Origin: Priapulus caudatus
Taxonomy: Eukaryota; Priapulida; Priapulimorpha; Priapulimorphida; Priapulidae
NCBI RefSeq assembly: GCF_000485595.1
Contig: NW_014577326.1
Coordinates: forward strand, 83,899 to 121,182
Direction: 5' to 3'
DNA length: 37,284 nucleotides
Shown here: one piece after another, positions 23,001-33,500 of the stretch
How the letters are laid out: every line of letters begins with the position of its first letter
How positions within the stretch are numbered: position 1 is the first letter of the stretch
The notes under the pieces: model-generated
The model's input: the letters and a program-made list of their open reading frames with translations, nothing else
What the model was told of the DNA's origin: nothing
Database searches by the model: none
Program-made: the position numbers and the translations under genes

Positions 23001-25534
23001 TTGAGAAACAAGGCAATTCTGAGACTCATCACTTTTTGAGTCTACAGACAACAGTGTTTCCCTAAAGACCTTGCATTTACTATAAATTAAGTTGTGCACA
23101 AGTTTGATTTAGTGCAACCAGTTAACATGAACTTGAGAATGAACATTGAACATGAAACATTGAACATTGAACATAGACTCATCACTTTTTGAGTCTACAG
23201 ACAACAGTGTTCCCCTAAAGACCTTGCATTTACTATAAATTAAGTTGTGCACAAGTTTGATTTAGTGCAACCAGTTAACATGAACTTGAGAATGAACATG
23301 AACTTGAACATTGAACTTTGAACTTGAACATGAAACATTGAACATTGAACATTGAACATTGAACATTGAACATAGACTCATCACTTTTTGAGTCTACAGA
23401 CAACAGTGCTCTCCTAAAGACCTTGCGTTTACTATAAATTAAGTTGTGCACAAGTTTGATTTAGTGCAACCAGTTAACATGAACTTGAGAATGAACATGA
23501 ACTTGAACATTGAACATGAACTTGACGTACATACTGTACGTCAATGTTCTGTGCAACCAGTCCGTGGTAGATGTCTTCTCCATGCAATGATGACATTCGT
23601 GGTTTTATGCACTAATATATTTTTTCCAGAATCTAGAGATAGAGCAAAAAACTCCAATTAGGGTATTACACAGGTACTGTAATGTATATTTTGTAAGCTT
23701 GTCTAATGTAATTATACTCGCATGTTGTGCATAATTATGGCATAAGTATGCTGTATATATTTCTCAATATATTGTGTCATGTTTTACCATTATCACGATT
23801 GCATAACTGCACATGCGTGTTATCGTACTTTTACAGTAGCAAAATTCAAACCAGCAATTGATGTATTTCTGCACGTGTTCATGACAGGCGACCATTACAC
23901 ACAAGAAAGAGATTGGTTCTGGAAATGAAGTCGACGCTCATAGACAAGCACCATTTTAATTTGGAATTGGAAACCAATGCTGGAACGTATCCTTCTTCAG
24001 TGTCTTTTTGTTCACAATTCTGAAATGAAAATCAGTTAAGTTAGGTTGCTGTGGTTTTGCGATAATGGTAAGGTTAGTTCAGAAAACAGTGTAGCCTATT
24101 GTATATTGATGTGGTGTACACTTGTTGGCTACGGGGAATGTACAGTTAATTTTTGCTATCGCTCCGAATTTGTGCAATTTAATCTGTTTGAGAGACCTCT
24201 CTGTTTAAGACATACTGTACGTCATGAATGCATACTGTGTGTGGCTAGCAGTCCTTGATCATGCATTCAGTTACGTTAAGGAGTTCATTCACGGAGATTT
24301 CGGCCGAACTGTTCCTAACTTGACAATGCTGCTGAATGTAGAGACAGACATACTTGAGCTAGATGTCCTTGTGAGTAAAAACGTAGCTGCATGTGATTTG
24401 AGAAGACAGTAATTTTCTCACTTGTATTATACTTATTCACTAATCACAGCATGCACTCACATAGTTTCATTATATCTAAACAGGCACCATTATAAACCCT
24501 CGACCTATTATTATACTAAGTTGTGCGTTGAGGTAAAAATTAAGACAACACTTAACTTATTTGCATTCACTTTTTCATGATAAACTGCTTATATCAGTTT
24601 ATATTATATTATATATTATATTATATCATATCATATCATGTATTATAGTTTATTGTATTACTATTGCATATATCATAGTGACTCCAATCCTGGTCTTTGA
24701 TGCAGCTGTTAAATTAGCAACATGTTGCATAATTTATTTATAAACTAAAGTTTAAACTAAAACTAAGTTTTATTGTTTAATAAGTTAATTGGCAGTATTG
24801 TCACTTAAAAAATGTTCAAACACTGTTTCACGTATATGCATGTGTTATGCACACATACTGATTATATTGTTTGCTAAACTCATGTCTATCAAAGGCCAAG
24901 ATTTGTATCAAACATGTATACAGAATGTGTAATTTTCTTTTTGAATGTACTCTTTATTATAGTTGATATATAATTTACTTACATTTACTAATGCAAGGTG
25001 TATTATATAATAAGCTAAGCTTTGCTTGCTAAAAAAAACCACTAACCTACATAAAAAATCGCAGATGTTCTCTGAGGCATTCATGCATGAAATATCTGGT
25101 GCCACGGATCAGTTGCCTTACACAATCAGTTTTCAGTGTGAGTCTGACTGCACATAAAAACATTACAAATCCCACGTTGCAATAAATGGCGGGACCGTTT
25201 ATCAAGTTAATTGTGTTTAGTTGCTAGAAGATTATTTTCGGTTGTGTTATTTACTAAATTCCTGATCTAACTTTATGTTCTAAATCTGCCATCTCACTTT
25301 TGTTCTCGTTTGAATTCAACCAACCATATATGTTTAAACATGACATTTTAGTAATAAAAACTATTGGAGTGGTTTAGATAAGAAGTATAGAATAGTCTAT
25401 TGATTACAACATCATCAATAATCACCTTTCACTTATTCATCCGATTGTAGTTCATTTTAAGATATTTACTATTTGTAATGTTTTCATATTTTCAGTCAGT
25501 GAATGTTGATTGGCCACCTCCTGTTTCTTGCTGA
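14059..25534 (+). CDS. PUS10: PUS10, tRNA pseudouridine synthase, complete, 19 exons
   Basis: Exons: 14059-14106, 16827-16898, 17097-17213, 17348-17443, 17800-17886, 18359-18402, 19044-19155, 19465-19529, 19838-19901, 20147-20301, 21362-21447, 21699-21824, 22134-22267, 22570-22625, 22849-22966, 23630-23673, 23888-23986, 24271-24370, 25496-25534. They sum to 1662 nt, or 553 aa plus stop, with every phase joining; human PUS10 is about 529 aa. The family isomerises uridine in the tRNA T-arm (positions 54/55) and in vertebrates has also been linked to microRNA processing. The N-terminal zinc-type cysteines are present as C20-SR-C23 and C93-VT-C96. The catalytic-domain signatures are AGRYNKYSRMLCQTPWIIDG, SGREDVDVRTLGNGRPF (about 364-380, containing the family's catalytic Asp), HHFNLELETNAGTYVKEFIH and HGDFGRTVPN, ending DWPPPVSC. 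Residues about 214-287 are longer than in human, charged, and lack the CPDC pair I recall there. The end of exon 2 is the least certain border. Confidence 0.95.
14274..14335. repeat. Small imperfect inverted repeat
   Basis: GGCCTGTCATAAT and, about 35 bases on, ATTATGACAGGGCC can pair with a single bulged base. It lies in PUS10 intron 1 and may be a hairpin remnant of a MITE. Confidence 0.5.
14643..15125. mobile_element. MITE with perfect 40-bp TIRs and TA target duplication
   Basis: The first 40 bases (14643-14682, starting GCTCCAAGAAACGGTATT) are identical to the reverse complement of the last 40 (15086-15125). Each end is flanked by TA (14641-14642 and 15126-15127), as for Tc1/mariner-type insertion. 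Each TIR is itself nearly palindromic: AAACGGTATT, 11 bases, AATACCGTTT. The 483-bp element has no coding capacity and lies in PUS10 intron 1. Perfect TIR identity suggests recent activity or gene conversion. Confidence 0.92.
15126..15245. repeat. Palindromic TACTAG microsatellite plus a solo TIR fragment
   Basis: A self-complementary TACTAGTACTAG array (15126-15209) is followed by a third, truncated copy of the preceding MITE's terminal repeat (15210-15243, GCTCCAAGAAACGGTATTGC then diverging). Confidence 0.85.
15263..16103. mobile_element. hAT-like MITE, 841 bp, with 8-bp target duplication
   Basis: Left end CAGGCCTCGAATTAA and right end TTAATTCGAGCCCTG are inverted repeats with one mismatch. 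They are bordered by identical 8-bp copies GTACTACT (15255-15262 and 16104-16111). Eight-base duplications and CAGGGCTCGAA-type ends are typical of hAT elements. The interior has AAGGCAA-rich repeats, several GACGGCAATTGCCGTC-type palindromes near the right end, and a nested start-like motif AGGGTTCAACATTAACTTTT near 15540. No transposase is encoded. It lies in PUS10 intron 1. Confidence 0.92.
16112..16826. other. Remainder of PUS10 intron 1
   Basis: No exon or complete element seen. A C-rich patch at about 16466-16490 (GAGCCCCCCTCCCCCCGCG) looks like the edge of another dispersed repeat. Confidence 0.4.
17938..18240. mobile_element. hAT-like non-autonomous element, 303 bp (copy 2)
   Basis: Starts CAGTGTTTCCCTTGGCC and ends GCAGGGGAAACACTG. 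Interior blocks GGTGCATTCTAAGCTATTCT and GCCTCGCTCGTGTCAATGCA are shared with 12566-13544. Flanks CTTATAC (17931-17937) and CTTATAT (18241-18247) look like a slightly decayed target duplication. It is in the PUS10 intron between exons 5 and 6. Confidence 0.85.
18515..18900. mobile_element. Repeat fragment with C-rich and T-rich tracts
   Basis: After a TA tract (18518-18540) comes GGGGGCACCCCCCCCCC, then GAGATGCAATCTGGACAC, then two poly-T runs (18757-18766 and 18789-18805). The C-run followed by GAGATGCAA is also seen inside the element at 9889-10966 (about 9940-9990), so the two probably share a family. Ends are not defined. PUS10 intron 6. Confidence 0.45.
20331..21233. mobile_element. Mariner-like MITE, ~900 bp, with internal direct duplication
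   Basis: Ends GCTCACCTTG and CAAGGTGAGC are perfect inverted repeats, each flanked by TA (20329-20330 and 21234-21235). Inside, about 158 bp beginning TACGGTCAACGATAACTTGA occurs twice in direct orientation (about 20400-20558 and 20711-20868) with moderate divergence. GTCCGTCCGTCCGTC follows the left end. No coding capacity. It lies in the PUS10 intron between exons 10 and 11. Confidence 0.88.
23023..23520. repeat. Tandem repeat, ~150-200 bp unit, three copies, with nested TTGAACA microsatellite
   Basis: Units begin AGACTCATCACTTTTTGAGT at 23023, 23175 and 23374. Length differences come from variable numbers of the nested 7-mer TTGAACA. Shared cores include AAGTTGTGCACAAGTTTGAT. The copies are highly similar, so expansion is recent. 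The array follows PUS10 exon 15 by about 55 bases, within the intron before exon 16. Confidence 0.92.
23522..23544. repeat. Perfect 10-bp hairpin palindrome
   Basis: TTGACGTACA, a 3-base loop TAC, then TGTACGTCAA. The string CATACTGTACGTCA recurs at 24211-24224 in a later PUS10 intron, suggesting a small dispersed element. Confidence 0.75.
23987..24270 (+). other. U12-type (minor spliceosome) intron of PUS10
   Basis: The donor GTATCCTTCT (from 23987) fits the U12 consensus GTATCCTT exactly. TCCTTGAT at 24252-24259 fits the U12 branch-site consensus TCCTTRAY, with the branch A 12 nt before the acceptor end at 24270, inside the normal U12 window. The intron is 284 bp and interrupts the Thr codon of AGT-YVKEF in the catalytic domain. 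Confidence 0.9.
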
Positions 25535-25828
25535 CAAAAGTATCTTGGAGTCTTTTGAATACATTTATTTTCCAAGGCTAAAAGTGGGAGATAAATCGTT
25601 ATGGCATAATTAAGTGCATGTGTGCAATAATCAATGTCACTAGTGCTTCAATTATGTGAATTCTATGCACTTAATTAACTTAGTAATACTAAAAGTACTT
25701 ACAGTGCTTATCTTAATATTTGAATTCACTCAAGTGTGTAAGAACTGTATAAAGAATTAATTTGAACGTTACAGTAATATCCTTTCTCAAGTAGACAGCT
25801 TATTATAACATTAAAAATGTGCTGTCAT

Positions 25829-25834
25829 AATAAA
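25829..25834 (+). terminator. Likely PUS10 polyadenylation signal AATAAA
   Basis: A canonical hexamer about 295 bases after the PUS10 stop codon, a plausible 3' UTR length. Chance occurrence cannot be excluded in AT-rich sequence. Confidence 0.45.
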
Positions 25835-28800
25835 TCAATCACACTGAAATAGTTGGGATGTCAGCATATATCTTTATGTCCTCAATCTTGTGTTTTTTTG
25901 ACTCAACAGGAATGATACAGCTTGGTGAAAATACTCACGTGCACCCATGCAGTGATTTGTCTAGCAATTGTAAATGACGTGTAAATTATATTGGTAAATA
26001 CAACTGTGTTCAAAAGTGAAATTCCATAAATAGAGCGCGTGTCGAAGTACCCACATCTGTGTACATGTACAAGCTCTGGCTACACTTTGATGCATTTGGA
26101 TTAGTAACAAAATACAGGTCATCTAATATACGTTCAATTTAAAGTAATTATCGAGAGGAAATCTTTAAATGTTATTAACCTACATACCAGTAAAACGTTT
26201 GGCCGTTAATGGTATTGTTATAAATAAACTACTTTTACAGGGAAAGCGTTTGTTCTCATATGATACTTGAGTAAACTCTCAACAAAAATTGAGCAGTTTT
26301 ATTATAATGTGAAAGATAACCTGATCGTATTACTATTTTAATTTATAGTGATGGTCGAGCTCATCAACAGTTCTACGATATACTTGCAGAGAAATTGTAT
26401 TACCTACAAAATATCTGCTGACATATGAGGTGGCTGACTAAATTTAGAACGTATTATTAAAAAAGACGTGAAATTAGCAATATTGCTAAATCCAATACTG
26501 CAATATGCAATACGTGAAATTAGCATGACTGTAGGGTTCATTGGATATTTTCAGTAGTTTCAGTTTAATATAGGTTAAAATTACGCTACATAAAGTTTTA
26601 TGGTTCAATATTCAATAGAAATCTTTTTTTTTAATGTTTCAAAACTAACAGCTATACCGTTGCTTACAACGACGGTGTCGCCACTGGCAGCGCATCCACA
26701 GAAAAAGTTGTGCAAAGCAACTTTTCGGCTGCAGGCTACAGACCGAGGGTGTTTCTTATTTATTAATTTAAGAGCAGAAGGATTGCAATATCTTATAAAC
26801 GACACTTGGTTTCAGTTATAATATGGACGAATTTGTCCTAAAATAAATATTGTTCGGTTAAATAGCATTTAGGTAGAAATATAATTGCACTTTTGTAATT
26901 AGCCCTCGGTCTGTAACGTGCAAAATAAATGTGCAAATGTGCAACTTTTTTTAGGTTGGCAGCACAATTGCTGGTGTCATGTCAGCACCCAAAAAATGAA
27001 GGTTTTGAAATTCGATGTTATTTTATGACGAACGTGAATGCGTAATGATAGAAATTTGTAGGTATATGCTATTATTTATGCATTTACTATCATAATATAC
27101 TCTAAAATTCTAGGGGAAAGTATCCCTTTAAGCTGACTCGCGTCCTTTAAACTTACATGCTGCCTGATATGTCCCCGAAACCGAAACATGTAAATACGTT
27201 GAATAAAAACACTTGGATATCAAGAACGCACCGATGAAATACATACATACAAATGCTGTGTGGAAGCATAGATATCAATAAAATTTCCAGGCTGGATTTT
27301 AACCTGGCAGCTTTCAAGCTAAAGTTTTCTCGTAATCTCAGAGACGATGACCGGACACGAATAGTACGTGTGAAGCCATTTACATGAATACTGCTCTCAT
27401 TGGCAGTCAGACACTGCACACGGACACCAATGCTTACGGTGAATCGTACGATTTCACGTAAGATTCCTCGTGGCTTTAGTTAAAAGCTGAGTTAGGAACG
27501 ACGCATCACGGGCTGTTAATCGGAAGGCGAAATGACCGAACCATGTACGGTCGTACTTGCACCATGTGTGTTCGCGTGTGCGTCGTGATTTAGGTTGTTA
27601 GTCAAGCTGTTTATGAACAATTATAACTGGATCTAATTCCCGCTAAAATTGATATAATGACGGCCGTTATTAGCGTCGTGATAATCGGTCAATTTGTTAT
27701 ATTGCGTATAATTTCCACGTAATTTTCATATAATACGCGTAACAACCACCTCAAGGACTCCCGCGTGATTATTCCGTGAAGCTACTATACATGTTCGACA
27801 GCTGTCGTGTAATTGTGACCTCGATACAAAAATACTGGCAGGCATGGTTGCAGCCGCGTGAATCGAAAACAGAGCTGCAATTATCTTGGTTTACATCCGA
27901 ATAACTTCAAGTACATCATTGTTTATGTATATCACACGTTGTCATATTCGTGGGATTTAAATTTTGTTTAGAAAAATTTTATTTTATTGCACGCTACTCT
28001 CGCTTGTTAGAACCAGAATGCTGCGCGGATATGAGAAGGAAAACGTTTTACGTTAAATGAGATATTTGCTCAAAGCATTTACTTATCATATTGAAGGCCA
28101 TTTCGTATTGTCAGACTTAAAAAACCAAAGGTCATACACAATCCACTTGTATATCGAAATTGTATAGGATAATGTGCGCCGTAGACATTTGTACTTCAAT
28201 TTATTCGTGAGACTCGCCAACTTTTTCTTACTATCAATTGCGCTTTGTTAGCAATACTCTACAACGGTTTTTAAATGTAATAATACGCGGTTCAATATCA
28301 AGCTTCTGCTCACAATTAAACGCTCCTGTTACCAGCAATACTATTCCCTACGAAATCATTTATAGTTTCTCGTTTGGTAGAACCAATCCAGCGTCGTAAG
28401 TCGTAACTAGAGAAACTAATCACATTATATGTATAATAGCTGGAAGATAGAATCTTCAAATAATTCGAACGACATACGAACTATAATAACGCGCATAAAA
28501 AACTAATCTCGTGACATTTCAATTTCTGAAAGTATAATAGAGATGTGTGCTCTCGGCGCGGTAATTCGAAAAGCAAATCGTATAGTGTAGCGTATCACGT
28601 AACCTGGTATCAAATATCAACCTACCGCAAACATTGGCGATCAGCAACCCAACTGCCCATGCTTTTAAAAAAGGTTCTTAAATCCGGCGTCCTCGCCATG
28701 CCACAGCTTATAAGCTCTTATCATACGTAAGTAGGTAATTGATGTCTATATAGCTACAATACGCAGCGTCACAGCGAGATCTTGACCTGTGACCGCTCCG

Positions 28801-30530
28801 GTCGCTGTGGTGTGATGAATAGTTTACTCTTCCACGGTTTACACAGCAGGCGCTTCTCTCTCTGCCTATCGAGACCGAATGAATGAATTCCATAGAGAGA
28901 CACGCGTGTAGATTCAAAAGTGTCGTCAATTACCACGGATAATCAGGTTTGTGGAACGGCGGCGATGTATATAAACAAAATGCCACCATTTCAAAACTGA
29001 TGCCGAACGTGTGGATGGATGCAGTAGTAGGTGCGCCTGAATTTCTGTGACTTGTGCGAGCAAACTTACAACGCAGGCAGGCGCGGTGTAAGCGAACCAA
29101 CGAGAACAGCTCGCAACGAGATCTCCATAAGGTAGATCGATTTATCCCGAATTAGTTCGCGATGTTTTTTATTACTTTTAATATCATGAATATAGTATTT
29201 ACATACAATTTCATCAAGTCGACATGTTTTATTTTTATACTGGTAATTAATTTTCATACTATTTGTTATCCGCTATAAAATTATCATTCTATTTTAAATG
29301 TATCGACTAGTGTATGTAATATCTAGTGTATGTATGTATAACCATACCGAATATATGTCAGTTGATATAGCCATAAACTCCATAAATTTACCCTGAAATA
29401 TTATTATTTATTCCATCGTTATAACTTAGCAATATAAAAAAGCTATACGCAAGAAATAAAACAGTTGAAATATTTCTCGTCGTTACTATATAACTAAATA
29501 TTACGAATATATATACGTAATATACACATAGTGCGAGTTCACTCCTTTGATGACGCACACAGCAACGAACACGCACTTAATTATAGTGCAACATGCATTT
29601 ATTAAAACTTTCAATTTCAAAAAGCAAATCCAAGCACGATTTGAACGAAAATGTAAAAGCAAGAGTGAACTATTGAGTGTTCCTAAACATGCAAATATTT
29701 TCGAGACCATGTCGGTCCACATGTGATGCGACATGGAATAGGGTGCCTACAGAAGTTTATCTTGATAATATAAGCGCTCTAAGAATAGGCAAATAACCGC
29801 ACGTATCCTATCTTATTATATAAAATGCTGGGTGGAGTGAAGGAAGATTGCTGTTAATACGGAAGGGATATATTTTTCATTTCCTCTTATTCTGGCCGTT
29901 TCTGTATGGCAACATGAAGAAAACGATATTTTTCCCCCGGGCGGCGCTTTCAGCAACAAACAGAACGAGTATTTACACACACACACTAAGGCTACATAGG
30001 CCTACTGTCGGCGGCTGACAATGGAGTAGTTGTGTGGAAGTGCTTGCGTTCAGGCATGCATGCATGGACAAATAAGCACTTCTTATCATCTCGAATTATA
30101 GACAATACCTGTTCGGACCTCCACATGTCACGAGGTCAGTTAGGTCTTACGGCAATCAGCCAGAGCGCATGTGTTGATAAAATTTCAACATAAAACTGTG
30201 TCATGCTAAAAAATCGAACACACTCGCCCAATTAGGTAGTAATTCTGCTTGTTCGAGAAAATAGGTTGGCACGAACAGTTTAAGTGAAACCGAAGGCGGT
30301 AATTTTACAAACAACTCCATGAGTAATTTCGCCAAACAACACATTATTACCATCGTTTTAGGTATTTTACCTACACAAGTTTGAAGGCTCCTGATAGGAA
30401 AAAAATCACATAAGTGTACTATTTACTTTACTAACTGTCTTTTCACAGATGTTTACACTATGCGTAGGCGGTTCAGGAATGATGCATGAAACACTTCGCC
30501 CGTAGTTGACGCGTAATTGATATTGTTTCA
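25835..30530. other. Gene-poor region between PUS10 and the secreted-protein gene
   Basis: Apart from the inverted-repeat segment near 26.7 kb, no coding exon is recognisable on either strand; the open frames are short and unlike known proteins. It probably contains the promoter and any 5' UTR exon of the gene at 30571. Possible promoter-like strings are TATATAAA at 28968-28975 and 29817-29824, and a hairpin with GACCG/CGGTC at about 28790-28802. None can be assigned with confidence. Confidence 0.5.
26685..26960. repeat. Inverted-repeat (foldback) segment
   Basis: TACAGACCGAGGG (about 26738-26750) and CCCTCGGTCTGTA (about 26902-26914) are exact inverted copies. Outside them AAAAAGTTGTGCA and TGCAACTTTTTT also pair. 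Together they would form a long stem around a loop of about 150 bases, as in a MITE. Exact ends and target duplication are not resolved. Confidence 0.55.
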
Positions 30531-30570
30531 GGGATAACGCGTTGTGCTGCTGTGCAGAGAAGAATCCGCA

Positions 30571-33500
30571 ATGAGAGCCGTGACATCTATAGGCCTGCTG
30601 CTGTTGATCCTGGTAAGAACTATATGTATATTGTATGGTAGTATACTATATATTGTATCAGTAGTGAATAAAAACAATGTGTTTGTTCATTCCTGACAGT
30701 ATATACCGTATACCCCGCGAGTAATTTCTTGCAAATCTATATGCAGTGTGATCGATCTGCATGTTCATAAGGTACGTGCACGTGCTCAACATACGTATAC
30801 TATTGCCCTTTTTCGTATACTCCCAAATTTACTATCAGGTTGAAATGGCTTTCATCGTAGATGCATATACGTCTAGGTTACTGGTAAGAACTGTTAAGCA
30901 ATGGGATCAAATTGATGTTCACACTTTTGAATGATATATATGATAGCCCCTTTTTACATGGGGTTGATTCCGTGATTCAGTGACTGGGATTTTGTAACAT
31001 TGTGACAAATCGGCAAGAAACGCATTCCCGAGTTTTTCATGGCGCAGCATATATTACGTGCTTACGCGTGTATCTACAATCTACGTTACTTTTCGCGCAG
31101 GTGACCGCAGAAGCAGTGCCCTCGTTGTTCAGATACCCGGTTCCTACTCGGCATGCGGACCAACCTCATTCCGCCTCCAGGGAAACCGGCCTCGTATCGC
31201 CACGCACGCGAGAGGTCGCTCCGAGCGTCAGCACTTACACGAGCAGGAGGGATAGCGTATACGGGCCGAGCTCAGCAGTGCATCGAAATCCGATTACCAA
31301 CATCCGGGGAATAAGACGCGATCCGGCGCCGCCGTCGCGTCCGTCTAGACCTGCGACGTACGATAGCTCGCGGACGAGGCAGTACGAACAGCAGCCGTTC
31401 CAAGTATTGCAGAGGGAGACGACCCCGCACAGTCCCGATCTGTACCCTGCTCCTGCACCTCCCACTCGCGCTACTTACGAAGCATCTAACGAGCAGTCGT
31501 ACACTCAGCCATCGCGTAATAAGGACGTTTACAACATACCACCGTTCTACGAAGGGCCGCTGCCGGGCGTATATAATGATGCAGTCGCGTTCAGTAAACA
31601 GCAGCAGATTCCGTACCAGGCGGAGCGCCCTCCGGCAACATCAAGGTATACACGACCACAGGAAACGTACGCGAGGCCAGTTCAACAACAACGCGAACCA
31701 TCAGAAAACCGGGGTGTATATATCCAATATTCATCACCCAGCCGCGGGCAAGTAGAATACGAAAATTCATATCAGCGACCCACACAAAGATATCAACCAC
31801 GCGAGGCGCCACCAGCATACGCAGGGCCTCCGCCAAGGCAAGAATTCAACGCAAGACAACAGGAATCACAGCCGCAAGCCACCACTGAACATCCGTTGCT
31901 TGCGGGAATTGATTTTCTCTCATTTGGAGACCCAAATGCCCCAGGCAATGAGGGCATACTAGGTCGCGAAAAAATTGTATACAACGAACCAGTGAGATAT
32001 CAACAATTACCAGCGAAAGAAATAACATATTCGTTTCCACCGAGGACACCGCGGTACGGCGGTAACGGCCAGCAAGTGCAACAGGCACCAGGAAGAGTAG
32101 GCCTACCTCTAACGCAACGATACGAGGCACCGCCACATGCTGATAGACAAAACGTTAGATACGAGGCACCGCCACATGCTGATAGACAAAACGTTAGATA
32201 CGAGGCACCGCCACATGCTGATAGACAAAACGTTAGATACGAGGCACCGCCACATGCTGATAGACAAAACGTTAGATACGAGGCACCGCCACATGCTGAT
32301 AGACAAAACGTTAGATACGGGGCACCGCCACCTGCTGATAGACAAAATGTTAGATATGAGGCACCGCCACCTGCTGATAGTCAAAACGTTAGATACGAGG
32401 AACCGCCACCTGCTGATAGACAAAATGTTAGATATGAGGCACCACCACCTACTGATAGACAAAATGTTAGATATGAGGCACCACCCGCGCCAACAAGTCA
32501 ACCAAGGCCCTATAAATTAAGATTAGACAATGGTAGGATTGACACCGATGATTCATTGTCCTACACCCAACGACCGACTCATAACAAACCGATCAGATCT
32601 CCTCTGGAATTTTCGCTTCCCGCGATAAAAATACTTCCACCAGATTTCAAGCATCCATCTTTAAGCGGATTTGAGTTCCCAGGCTTTCCAGGGTTTGGTC
32701 TAAATCCGCCGGAAAAGGCCACGGAATATAAACAACCAGATGTGAATAGCGAGGAATCATATGGTCAACCGAAACCTCAAGACGAGTACAATCGTAACAC
32801 TCCTCCCGTACGTGCAGTAAAGGACCCGCGAGACTCTGCACCAGCGTACAGACAGCCTCCACCACGCCAGCCAGAACACCAGCAGCCTACTAGTAAGCAA
32901 AGCTACGAACTTCCTCCGCTTTTTAGAGAGCTGACAGCTGAGTACGAAAAGCAACTAGCTGCAAAATCTGAACGCCCCCCAGATGCTCCACCATCTGATA
33001 GACAGATCTATGCAGAGCCTCCGAAATATGTTGAACAACGTCCGGTGCAATACGAGAAGCTGCCGCCAACATACAATCAACAGCACGAAACACCACCATA
33101 TCCGAATGTCAGAGATGCAAGGGTACCCGAATACCCAAGCCAAAGCCCGGATGTTCCAACTACATATTCTAGCCAAAGTTATCAAGGTCCATCTCCTACC
33201 TCTAGCCAAAGCTATGATCGCCAACCCGCATACGCGAAACAAGACTATCAAGGTTCTCCCACATCTACTGGTCAACTCTATGATAGTCCACCTGCACTCA
33301 CTGGTCAAGTATACATTGGTCCACATACATCTATCGACCAGATCTATGCAAGGCCACGAACATTTTCTAGCAAAACCTATTCTGGACAAAATTATGATAG
33401 TGCGTCATCGAATCCGGGAGCTCAGTATGAAAGACCACCACCATCCGACCGAGCATACGAAAGCCCACCAGTTCGCACTGTCCAAGCTGAGAACTCCAGG

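Noticed and set aside
26605-26821. Opposing open frames of 66-73 codons
   Set aside because: They fall on the inverted-repeat segment and resemble no known protein.
31002-31100. In-frame upstream ATG that would make the secreted protein one exon
   Set aside because: It lies in the intron before a good acceptor, and its N-terminus (TNRQETHSRVF...) is a poor signal peptide compared with MRAVTSIGLLLLIL on exon 1.
32118-32468. Neuropeptide-precursor interpretation of the RYEAPPxADRQNV repeats
   Set aside because: There are no regularly placed dibasic cleavage sites and no Gly amidation signals between units; a structural repeat fits better.
32109-32520. Long open frames on both strands over the 39-bp repeats
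   Set aside because: Because 39 is a multiple of three, any stop-free frame in one unit stays open across the array. They shadow the secreted-protein gene.
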